This document shows, in pieces, positions 1 through 7,229 of a stretch of DNA of 15,239 nucleotides (its first letter is position 1; every line of letters starts with the position of its first letter). The stretch is from Ramlibacter sp. Lineage in GTDB: Bacteria; Pseudomonadota; Gammaproteobacteria; Burkholderiales; Burkholderiaceae_C. The stretch covers positions 1 through 15,239 of the forward strand of contig JANXVP010000128.1 of the NCBI GenBank assembly GCA_025351615.1. Direction: 5' to 3'. A program made the translations under genes and the position numbers. The notes beneath the pieces were generated by a model. That model ran no database searches. It had not been told where the DNA came from and worked only from the letters and a program-made list of their open reading frames with translations.

Positions 1-1
1 G

Positions 2-100
2 CAGTCCAGCCGTGCAGCGGCGCCATCGCCAGCCGAAGCTGCCGTACCGGACGGTGGGAACGCGTTCGACGCAGCCATGGAATTCCAGAGCCGGAAATAA
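2..100 (+). CDS. C-terminal end of an unidentified protein (truncated by window edge)
   Basis: An open frame enters from the left edge and stops at TAA (98-100), giving 32 residues. They start with an Ala/Pro-rich stretch (RAAAPSPAEAAVPDGG) and end in DAAMEFQSRK. An Ala/Pro linker followed by a short amphipathic tail is common at the C-termini of signalling proteins such as chemoreceptors, but there is too little here to name a family. The other two forward frames read less like protein. Only the tail is seen, so the function is unknown. Confidence 0.4.
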   Translation, partial: QSSRAAAPSPAEAAVPDGGNAFDAAMEFQSRK

Positions 101-222
101 GCTGAGTTGAGGCCGGGGAATGAATGCACCTTGAACCGACTGTGAGCGCCGAGGGTGAATTTGCGATGATTCAGCTACCAGCATAGCGCCGCGACAACGT
201 ACCTGTTGCCGCCCGACCGCCC

Positions 223-1914
223 ATGATCCTTCAGGCTCTGCTGGTTCCGCTCGACGAGCGGCAACGTCTCGTGGAACTGGGCGACTTCGGTATTCTGGAT
301 ACCGAGCCTGACGACGATTACGACCGCCTCGTGCAACTCGCCACCGTCCTGTGCGGCACGCCGATGGGCACGCTGACCTTCGTCGATGCCAGCCGCCAGT
401 GGTACAAATCCCGCGTCGGCGTCACGTCGCTGGAGGCCCCGCGCGACCAGGCCTTCTGCGCCTACACGATTCTCGATTCGGACCTGCTGCTTGAAATCCC
501 GGATGTGGCGCAGGCGCCGTGGTTCGACCCAGGGCTTTACGGTGCCGGTACCCCGGCGGTGCGCTTCTATGCGGGAGCACCGCTCAAGACCCGTGAGGGC
601 AGTTCGATCGGAACGCTTTGTGTCATGGACAAAGTGCCGCGCGTGCTGTCCGAAGGCCAGCGCGACGCACTGAACAAGTTGGCCAAGGCTGTCGCCACCC
701 AGCTCAATCTGCGCCGTCAATTGCGCATCGCCACCCAGACCGACCGGCTGACCGGACTGCCGAACTGGTTTCATTTCGAAGCCCAGTTCGATGCCTCGCG
801 TCCCGTCAAGGGCATCGTTTCCTTCGTCCGGCTCAAGACCGTGAGCCAGATTAACTCCGCTCACGGCTTTCGGATCGCGGATGCGCTGATCAAGCAGACT
901 GCGGACCGCCTGCGGACCTTCACCGATGGAGGCGCATTCATCGGCCGCATCAAGCGCGGCCTGTTCATCCTGTTCTTCCCCGACGCGGATCCGGACGAGT
1001 TCGCAAGGAGTACGGCCTCCCAGCTGACGGCCATGCTGCAGGCCCCGTACCACGTCAACAACCCTGACACTGGTCTGTCCGATCAACCTGGGGTTCGCAG
1101 CGTTTCCGAGGGATGGCAACTCGCTGGACGAAGTTGTCAACTCGGCTGACGCGGCCTTGCAGATGGCAATCGAGCGCGACGAGCCGGTCGCGTTCTTCGA
1201 CAAATTGGTCGACAACGTCCTCAGCACGCATTACCGGCTCGAGCCCCAGCTGCGGGAAGCGTTGCTACAGAAACAGTTCGTCAACTATTACCAGCCCAAG
1301 ATCGACCTTGCGACCGGCGCGATCGTGGGCGTCGAGGCGCTGATCCGGTGGATGCATCCGGAGCGCGGGCTGGTTCCGCCGATGGAATTCGTCCCGGCGC
1401 TGGAGTCCACCGGCCTGATCAACGAGGTCGGCAATCACATCATCCAGCGGGCGCTCGCAGACTTACGTCGATGGCGCGATGCCGGTTGCCGGCGCCCCGG
1501 ATCGCGGTCAACATCGCGGCCGGGCAACTGCGCAGCGAGGATTTCGTCAAGGAGCTGCGCGCCGCCCTCCAGGCCAATGGCGGCGACGCAACCGCCCTGG
1601 GCATCGAGGTCACCGAGAGCGTCCTGATCAGCAACATGGAGCGTGCGATCGAAGTGCTGACGCAGGTGCACAAGCTGGGCATCCCGGTCGCCATCGACGA
1701 CTTCGGCACCGGCTATTCCTCGCTGGCCTACATCGTCAACACCTGCATCTCGCTGGCCCACAACCTGAACCTCAAGGTGGTCGCGGAGGGAGTGGAGATC
1801 GAGGGCCAGGCCGCGATGCTCAAGCAGCTGGGGTGCGATCCGGCGCAGGGCTTCCTGTACAGCCCGCCGGTGCCGGCGGACCAGCGGGCGCGCATGCTGC
1901 GCGAATCCGCCTGA
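223..1914 (+). pseudogene. Disrupted GAF-GGDEF-EAL cyclic di-GMP signalling protein
   Basis: Three consecutive reading frames spell one protein. Residues 1-170 from the ATG at 223 form a GAF domain (WYKSRVG, FCAYTI, FYAGAPL, IGTLCVMD). Residues 172-280 are a GGDEF domain that starts TDRLTGLPN, but its active-site signature reads KRGLF. At about 1063 an extra C (aacaacCctgaca) moves the sense into the next frame, which continues LTLVCPINLGFAAFPRDG and then the EAL domain (VEALIRW). At about 1486 a missing T (GGTTGCCG where GGTTTGCCG would read through) returns it to the first frame, which reads LPAPRIAVNIAAG, TESV, IDDFGTGYSSLAY, AEGVE and stops at 1912-1914. After SSLAY the frame jumps straight to IVNTCISLAHN, so 27 codons carrying the KID motif are absent compared with the intact EAL protein at 3837-6275. 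The upstream in-frame stop at 184 supports the start at 223, although no clear ribosome site is visible. The frameshifts alone could be sequencing errors; the deletion and the lost GGDEF residues could not. Confidence 0.85.
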
Positions 1915-1924
1915 GCCGGTGAAG

Positions 1925-1948
1925 CAACCGGCCGTGTTGCCGGGGTTG
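1925..1948. terminator. Possible weak hairpin between convergent genes
   Basis: The 42-base gap between the convergent broken EAL gene and the histidine-kinase-like gene holds an imperfect inverted repeat: CAACCGGC (1925-1932) pairs with GCC-GG-GGTTG (1939-1948) across a two-base bulge. There is no T tract on either side, so it is at best a weak terminator. Confidence 0.25.
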
Positions 1949-1956
1949 TGCGGCGG

Positions 1957-3171
1957 CTAGAACACCGCTTTCGCCAGCTCGAACAGCACCGTCGGCCCCA
2001 GGTCCTTTTTCAGCTGTTCGCGTCCGACCTTCGCCACCTCGAATCCCTGGAACCCCGAATTGTGGAACGACGGCGCCCGCTCCGTGATTTCAACGATCGG
2101 GCAGTTGCCGTCCCGGCCCATCACCTCGCCCTTGAACACAGTGAAGTCGGGCCCCATCATCGCGGTGGCAACGACCAGCGTGTTCGGCTTGTTGCTGGCG
2201 GTGACCACCCGGGCCTCGGCAATCGACTCCGCGCCCCTGGCTCCGATTCCGGCGCGCTTGAGCGCCTCCAGGGCGGCCACCCGCAGCTTCTCATCGCTCG
2301 CGATGACCAGCACCCAGGCGTTGAGCAGGGAGGTGGCACCGGGAGAGTCTTCCTCGAACAGCTCGACACTGGAGACGCCTTCGGAACTGAGGAACGTTTT
2401 GGGAAACTCGATAGTCAGGATGGCTGCGCCTTCTGCGCCTGACCGGGTGACGGAGAGGTTGGCCGACGACGCCATCTGCCGCAGCAGCATCCAGTGCAAT
2501 CCATCGTTCAGACGGCGCCCGCGCACCTTTGTGCCCCAGGTTCCCGTGAGCTGGCCCGGAGCGGTGGGCGCGGGGTTTCGCGGCGGTGTCGCCACCCGAA
2601 CCATCAAGCGGGCAGGTGCGGGCCAGACCGGTGTCTCCAGCGTCAGCGTCACCTGTTTGCTGAAGCTCAGGCCCCAGTCGATCACGTTGTTCACCAGGCT
2701 GACCGCGACCGGCGGGTCAAGGAGCACATCGACCGGCTTGAGCAGCCCCTGGACGTCGACATTGGCTGCGGCAAATTCCTCGCGGCGGCTGTCCAGCAGG
2801 TCGCGGATCAGCTCGGCCAGTTCGACCCGGTCGCGGGTCTGGCGGATGCGGCCGCTGGCAAGGCGGGTGATCTGCTGCGCTCTCAGGCTGGTGTCGCGCA
2901 TGCGGTACAGTGCGTCGCTCAAGGCCTTGGCCTCGGCCCGGCGCATGCGGCCGGCGCCGACCATGAAATCGAGCGCGCGCAGGATCAGGTTGCTGCTTTC
3001 GACCGCCTGCTCGGACAACGTGGCGACCAGCGTCGGCCAATGCTGCGCCATGGACCATGCGGCGGCGACTTCAGTCCCCTGGGACGCGGGTGCGACCCCG
3101 TCGGACCAGCGCCGCTGCAGGCTGGCATGGGCAGCTGCGGACTGCGTCGGCATATTTTCGGATTCCGTCAT
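1957..3171 (-). CDS. Degenerate histidine-kinase-like protein with pseudo-receiver domain
   Basis: This 404-residue soluble protein has no signal peptide or membrane segment. Residues about 40-125 look like the two-helix dimerisation region of a sensor kinase (ALYRMRDTSLRAQQITRLASGR), but no histidine sits in a recognisable H-box. Residues about 150-260 look like an HATPase fold: an N-box-like VNNVIDWGLSFS and a final LTIEFP strand, with no DxGxG or other glycine box for ATP. Residues about 284-404 follow a receiver pattern (WVLVIASDEKLR), but the acceptor aspartate position in TLVVATAMMG is not acidic. It is therefore predicted to be a non-catalytic scaffold or sensor. It lies 45 bases downstream of a single-domain response regulator on the same strand, so the two are probably one operon and functional partners. 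The start at 3171 is the longest; Met7 (3153) is an alternative, and neither has a strong ribosome site. The fold assignment rests on pattern only. Confidence 0.72.
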   Translation of the reverse strand: MTESENMPTQSAAAHASLQRRWSDGVAPASQGTEVAAAWSMAQHWPTLVATLSEQAVESSNLILRALDFMVGAGRMRRAEAKALSDALYRMRDTSLRAQQITRLASGRIRQTRDRVELAELIRDLLDSRREEFAAANVDVQGLLKPVDVLLDPPVAVSLVNNVIDWGLSFSKQVTLTLETPVWPAPARLMVRVATPPRNPAPTAPGQLTGTWGTKVRGRRLNDGLHWMLLRQMASSANLSVTRSGAEGAAILTIEFPKTFLSSEGVSSVELFEEDSPGATSLLNAWVLVIASDEKLRVAALEALKRAGIGARGAESIAEARVVTASNKPNTLVVATAMMGPDFTVFKGEVMGRDGNCPIVEITERAPSFHNSGFQGFEVAKVGREQLKKDLGPTVLFELAKAVF

Positions 3172-3216
3172 GGTTGTTTCTGGCCTGGTTCAAGGGGTGA
3201 AAAACGCGGCTGGGAC

Positions 3217-3615
3217 TCAGGTGCCGGCTTCCTGCGTCACCTGAAAACATTGGCGGGCACAGTAATCGACCAGAAAGTCGATTTCGGTCGACTTGTCGAA
3301 GACCGCATCGACGCCGAGTTGGGCACAGCGCTTGCGGACGCTGGGGTTGACGTAATTGCTGAAGACCACCACCTTCTGGCTGGTCCGCTTGCGGGTAATT
3401 CGCTGGACCAGCCGGATGCCGCTGCCGCGCTGCAAAAAGAGATCGATGATGACCATGTCCCAGTCCTGTGTGTTCTGGTCGAGCCAGGCGATGCCCTCGT
3501 CTTCTGTTGCGCTGTTGCCCACCACCCGCACACAGGTCAATTCTTCGAGTGCCCCGATCAGGTTTTCGCGGATGGTCGCGTTGTCTTCGACGACGTAAGC
3601 TTTAAGCTCTTGCAC
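3217..3615 (-). CDS. Single-domain response regulator (CheY-like receiver)
   Basis: This 132-residue protein is a receiver domain with no output domain. The conserved residues are in place: the acidic pair Glu10-Asp11 (VVEDN), phospho-acceptor Asp58 (VIIDLFLQRGSG), switch Ser86 (VVFSNYV) and Lys108 (VFDKS). It should accept phosphate from a histidine donor and signal by protein contact. Translation starts at GTG (3615-3613), preceded by AGGGA about six bases upstream. It is the first gene of a two-gene minus-strand unit, the second being the degenerate kinase-like protein, and it is divergent from the PAS-GGDEF-EAL gene. No intact kinase is encoded in the window, so its phosphodonor is unknown. 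The family call is secure; the partner is inferred. Confidence 0.9.
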   Translation of the reverse strand: MQELKAYVVEDNATIRENLIGALEELTCVRVVGNSATEDEGIAWLDQNTQDWDMVIIDLFLQRGSGIRLVQRITRKRTSQKVVVFSNYVNPSVRKRCAQLGVDAVFDKSTEIDFLVDYCARQCFQVTQEAGT

Positions 3616-3836
3616 GGTAATCCCTGTTGCGGTGCGCGCGCCGAAACCCGATGACAGTAAGTATCGGCATCAAGGCGTTACTCACTCTAATTTCCGACAC
3701 GTGCGAGCATCTCGGACGGCCCCGCTTTCTTCTGTAGGACGGTGCCTACTGACGCCCATCGGTGTACTGGGTCCACTTAACATCAGTGTATCGCTGCCTC
3801 TGGCCTTGAACGTCCTTTTTCGATTGTCCCGCACCC
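3616..3836. other. Divergent intergenic region between response regulator and PAS-GGDEF-EAL genes
   Basis: These 221 bases must hold the promoters of both flanking genes. I could not find a convincing -35/-10 pair on either strand. The region is less GC-rich than its surroundings (around 3680-3700 and 3770-3825) and holds one copy of the 10-mer CTGTAGGACG at 3732. Confidence 0.5.
3732..3741 (+). repeat. Intergenic 10-mer CTGTAGGACG, copy 1 of 3
   Basis: This is an exact copy of a 10-mer also found at 7101-7110 and 7220-7229. All three are on the plus strand and intergenic. CGCCC follows 11 bases downstream here, against 10 and 9 bases in the other copies. The function is unknown; it could be an operator or part of a dispersed element. 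Confidence 0.6.
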
Positions 3837-6275
3837 ATGGATCCAGCCCAGCTCGAGCAAGCCAACACGTTTCTGAAACTCGTTGAGCGGACGGCATTCG
3901 TCGGCGTCTGGATGATCGAGCTTGCGCCAGAGCGGCTGGTCTGGTCCGACCAGCTTGCCGCGTTGCACGGTTGCACGCCCGGCTTCGCGCCATCGCTTGA
4001 AAAAGCGTTCAGCTTCTATGCTCCGGAGTGGCGCGACAAGATGCAGGCCCTGTTCGCCGCTTGCGCCGGCGAGGGCGTCGCGTTCGACGAGGAGATGCAG
4101 ATCGTGACCGAACAGGGCCGGCGCGCCTGGGTGCGGACGCTGGCGAATGCTGTGCGTGACGAAAGCGGAAAGATCGTGCGCGTCGAGGGCGCGCTGCAGG
4201 AAATCGCGCCGCACGGCTACCCGCATGGCACGCTCTTGCGGCATACCGTGAGCATGGGCGGGGCCATGGGCAGCGGTGAGGCCTTCGCCACCGTGGACCG
4301 CGACGGCCAGTTCACCTATGTGAACGAGGAGGCCGAGCGCCTGCTGGCGCGCAGCGCCGACCAGTTGCTTGGAAAGATGCTGTGGAGTTCATTCCAGAAA
4401 ACCGTCCGGTTCCGGCTCGAGGAAAAGTTTCATGCCGCCGTGGCCCGCGACGAGAGCATCGAATTCGAAGAGCTCGATGCGCGCGTCAGCACCTGGCTGG
4501 AGCTTCGCGGCTATCCCTTCGGCGGCGGCCTTGCTGTTCACCTGCGCGACGTCACGGGCCGGCACAAATCAGAAGAGCAGTTGCGGCTGCTTGAAAGCAG
4601 CATCGCCAGGCTGAACGACATTGTCATCATCACCGAGGCCGGGCCTTTCAGCGCGCCGGGACCCCGGATCGTCTTTGTCAACGATGCTTTCGAGCGGCGG
4701 ACCGGGTACACGCGCGACGAGGTTCTGGGCCGCACCCCTCGGCTGTTGCAGGGAATCGACACGCAGCGCGGCGAACTCGATCACATCCGGGCCGCGCTGG
4801 AGCAGTGGGAGCCGGTCAGGGTGGACCTGATCAATTACAAGAAGAACGGAGAGCCGTTCTGGGTTGACCTCGACGTGTCCCCGGTCTGGGACAGTTCACG
4901 CAAGCTCACGCATTGGGTGGCTGTGGGACGCGACATCACCGAACGCAAAAGCGCAGAGGAGAAGATCCAGTACCTGGCCTTCTACGACCCGCTCACCAAG
5001 CTGCCGAATCGCCAGCTCCTGCTGGACCGGCTGCACCTTGCCCTGTCGGACCAGGAGCGGCCGCGCGAAGGCGCCCTGATGTTCATTGACCTGGACAACT
5101 TCAAGGTTCTCAACGACACGCTCGGACACCAGAAGGGCGACATGCTGCTGCAGCAGGTGGCCGAGCGGCTGCGCTCGTGCGTCGCCAAGGGCGACACGGT
5201 GGCGCGTCTGGGCGGCGACGAGTTCGTGATCCTGATCGAGAATTCCAAGCTCAAGCCCCTGGAGCCGGCGGCCGCGGCACGCATCGTCAGCGACCGGATC
5301 CTGACCACGCTGGGCGAGCCGTACGTGCTTCCAGGCTACCTGCACCACAGTACCTGCAGCATCGGTGTCACGCTGTTCGGCCAGGCACCGTGCAGCGTCA
5401 GCGAGTTGCTCAAGCAGGCCGATCTCGCGATGTACCAGGCCAAGAACGCAGGCCGCAACGCAGTGTGCTTTTTCGACCCGGAGATGCAGGCGCTGGTCAC
5501 CGCCAATGCAGCTCTCGCATCGGATCTGCGCCAGGCCTGGCGAGAAAACCAGTTCCTGATCGACTACCAGCCGCAGGTCGGCGTGGATGGCAGCATGACG
5601 GGCGTCGAAGCGCTGCTGCGTTGGGATCATCCCCAGCGCGGCCGGGTCGGGCCCGACAATTTCATCCCGACCGCGGAAGAAACGTCGCTCATCATCCCGA
5701 TCGGGCGCTGGGTGCTTGAGACGGCGTGTGCCCAGCTTGCGCAATGGGCGCATCGGCCGGAGCGCCGCCATTTGAGCATCGCCGTCAACGTGAGCGTCCG
5801 GCAGTTCCGCCATCCTGATTTTGTCGATGAGGTGATGCAGGCCATCGCGCATTCAGGCATCGAGCCGCAAAAGCTCAAACTGGAACTCACCGAAAGCCTG
5901 CTGGCAGATGGCATCGAAGTCACGGTCGCGAAGATGGGAAGTCTCAAGGACATGGGCGTCACGCTGTCGCTGGACGACTTCGGGATGGGCTATTCGTCGC
6001 TGTCTTACCTCAAGCGACTGCCGCTGGACCAGCTCAAGATCGACCGGGAGTTCGTGAAGGAAGTGCTGACGGACGCCAACGACGCCGCGATCGCCCGGAC
6101 CATCATCGGCCTGGCCCAGAGCCTGGGTCTGGGAGTGATCGCGGAAGGCGTGGAGACAGAGGAGCAGCGGGTGTTCCTGGCGGCGCAGGGTTGCCCCTCG
6201 TACCAGGGTTATCTGTTCTGCAAACCGTTGCCGATCATGGAGCTTGAGAACTTCATGGCCGCACGGGAGCGGTGA
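3837..6275 (+). CDS. PAS-PAS-PAS-GGDEF-EAL protein (cyclic di-GMP synthesis/hydrolysis)
   Basis: This 812-residue cytoplasmic protein has no membrane segment. The domains are: a PAS-like domain at about 10-130; a second PAS at about 135-245 (FATVDRDGQFTYVN); a third PAS with PAC motif at about 252-372 (VAVGRDITERK); GGDEF at about 380-540; EAL at about 555-805. The diguanylate cyclase signature is intact (RLGGDEF, 459-463). The inhibitory I-site would need RxxD just upstream, but the sequence is AKGD (450-453), so product feedback is probably lost. The phosphodiesterase domain keeps its key motifs: EALLRW (591), VNVSVRQF, LELTESLL, LDDFGMGYSS, LKIDREFV, AEGVETEEQ. The third PAS has the layout of a LOV domain, but GRTPRLLQG has Thr-Pro (300-301) where a flavin-binding LOV has Asn-Cys, so it is unlikely to sense light that way. 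Start ATG 3837 is the only good candidate; no clear ribosome site is seen. Which activity dominates in vivo cannot be told from sequence. Confidence 0.95.
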   Translation: MDPAQLEQANTFLKLVERTAFVGVWMIELAPERLVWSDQLAALHGCTPGFAPSLEKAFSFYAPEWRDKMQALFAACAGEGVAFDEEMQIVTEQGRRAWVRTLANAVRDESGKIVRVEGALQEIAPHGYPHGTLLRHTVSMGGAMGSGEAFATVDRDGQFTYVNEEAERLLARSADQLLGKMLWSSFQKTVRFRLEEKFHAAVARDESIEFEELDARVSTWLELRGYPFGGGLAVHLRDVTGRHKSEEQLRLLESSIARLNDIVIITEAGPFSAPGPRIVFVNDAFERRTGYTRDEVLGRTPRLLQGIDTQRGELDHIRAALEQWEPVRVDLINYKKNGEPFWVDLDVSPVWDSSRKLTHWVAVGRDITERKSAEEKIQYLAFYDPLTKLPNRQLLLDRLHLALSDQERPREGALMFIDLDNFKVLNDTLGHQKGDMLLQQVAERLRSCVAKGDTVARLGGDEFVILIENSKLKPLEPAAAARIVSDRILTTLGEPYVLPGYLHHSTCSIGVTLFGQAPCSVSELLKQADLAMYQAKNAGRNAVCFFDPEMQALVTANAALASDLRQAWRENQFLIDYQPQVGVDGSMTGVEALLRWDHPQRGRVGPDNFIPTAEETSLIIPIGRWVLETACAQLAQWAHRPERRHLSIAVNVSVRQFRHPDFVDEVMQAIAHSGIEPQKLKLELTESLLADGIEVTVAKMGSLKDMGVTLSLDDFGMGYSSLSYLKRLPLDQLKIDREFVKEVLTDANDAAIARTIIGLAQSLGLGVIAEGVETEEQRVFLAAQGCPSYQGYLFCKPLPIMELENFMAARER

Positions 6276-6278
6276 GGT

Positions 6279-7004
6279 TCAGGTCGCAACCATCTGCAGC
6301 GGCGTCGTCGCCACAGCGCGCGGAATCCGCATCACGATCTGGCCAGCCGTCCGAAACAGTTCCACAGCTTCCGCCACGGCCAGCGCCTGCACGTCTGCCC
6401 ACTCGAGCTGACGGTACGTCACCGTGAACGGGATCGCATCAGGATCGCTTTCGCGCGCTTCGCAGCGAATGGTCAGGACCGCGAACCCGGCCGACACTTC
6501 AGTCTTGATCAGAACCTCGGCTGGCGCAGTGGCAGCATCGGTCAATGTGATCAGCGCCGCGCTCAACAGATTGCGCAGCGATTCGCGGGAGACCTCGAAT
6601 TCCACGTCGGGCACTTCCTGGCTGATGCTGAAGCCGCGGAAATTGAAGTTACCGGCGAGCAATCCAACGCATTCCTCGACCCCTTCGCGCAGCCGGATGC
6701 CTTCTTCTTCGCCGGGCTCGATCCATGCAGCGACGTCCAGGCAGCTCATCACGGCTTCGCGCGCCAGACGGTTGATCTTGGAAACACCTTTCTGGAATTC
6801 GGTCGGATTCGTCAGGCCCCGCTCGAGCCGGGCATTCAGGACTTCCGCCATCATTGCCACGGCCTGAAGGTTGACCACCATGTCGTGCTTGAGGGCCGGA
6901 GCGAGCCTTCGCAGGACGCTGTAACGTGCCGCTTCAGCGCCCGAACGGGGGCGGCGCACATTAGCAGCAGTGGTGTTCGCAGCAACCTGGGCGGCTAGTG
7001 CCAT
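6279..7004 (-). CDS. Histidine-kinase-like protein without ATP-binding motifs; possible ChpT/Spo0B-type phosphotransferase
   Basis: The open frame extends far upstream, but the part beyond 7004 lies antisense to greB and spoT. The ATG at 7004, preceded by AAGGCAGG, gives a credible 241-residue protein. Residues about 28-95 look like a kinase dimerisation hairpin with an H-box-like ALKHDMVVNLQAV (His40-Asp41). Residues about 105-230 resemble a shrunken HATPase fold (ESLRNLLSAALITLTD, then ADVQALAVAEAVELF and IVMRIPRA), but no glycine boxes or clear ATP-contacting Asn are present. A dimerisation domain with histidine plus a dead ATPase domain, at about this size, is the design of ChpT and Spo0B histidine phosphotransferases. 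The gene ends three bases from the stop of the PAS-GGDEF-EAL gene on the other strand. That it passes phosphate to the nearby receiver protein is inference; it could also be a plain pseudokinase. Confidence 0.68.
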   Translation of the reverse strand: MALAAQVAANTTAANVRRPRSGAEAARYSVLRRLAPALKHDMVVNLQAVAMMAEVLNARLERGLTNPTEFQKGVSKINRLAREAVMSCLDVAAWIEPGEEEGIRLREGVEECVGLLAGNFNFRGFSISQEVPDVEFEVSRESLRNLLSAALITLTDAATAPAEVLIKTEVSAGFAVLTIRCEARESDPDAIPFTVTYRQLEWADVQALAVAEAVELFRTAGQIVMRIPRAVATTPLQMVAT

Positions 7005-7100
7005 GCCGTACCTGCCTTGCGCCGGAATATTGTGTCTGGGTTCATTTCGAAAATGTATCAATGGCTCATGTGCTTGATCGTCAGGGGCCGGCCGGGGTCT

Positions 7101-7110
7101 CTGTAGGACG
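7101..7110 (+). repeat. Intergenic 10-mer CTGTAGGACG, copy 2 of 3
   Basis: Exact 10-mer, followed by CAGCCTGCAG and then CGCCC. The similarity to copy 1 extends into the following GCCT. It lies 174 bases upstream of the greB start codon. Confidence 0.6.
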
Positions 7111-7219
7111 CAGCCTGCAGCGCCCGGGGCCGATTCAGGATGCGTGGCCATCGCAGCTCCCGGTGTTGCCGATGATTCGAAGCGGCCTGCAGGCGAACCA
7201 TAGGACACCCCTGATGCCG

Positions 7220-7229
7220 CTGTAGGACG
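7220..7229 (+). repeat. Intergenic 10-mer CTGTAGGACG, copy 3 of 3
   Basis: Exact 10-mer, 46 bases upstream of the greB start codon and on the same strand. CGCCC follows after nine bases. The position would suit a promoter-proximal operator, but no evidence beyond the recurrence is available. Confidence 0.6.

Noticed and set aside
175..1227. 350-codon minus-strand frame over the broken GAF-GGDEF gene
   Set aside because: It has no motif, and it mirrors the plus-strand coding sequence whose GAF and GGDEF motifs are clear.
2060..3654. Long plus-strand frames over the receiver and kinase-like genes
   Set aside because: The minus-strand products carry recognisable folds; the plus-strand translations are Ser/Arg-rich or Ala/Gly/His-rich without motifs.
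4720..4760. Photoactive LOV domain in the PAS-GGDEF-EAL protein
   Set aside because: The Asn-Cys pair needed for the flavin adduct is Thr-Pro.
7185..7194. Perfect palindrome GCCTGCAGGC as an operator
   Set aside because: A single 10-base GC-rich palindrome is not rare in DNA of this composition and I saw no second copy.
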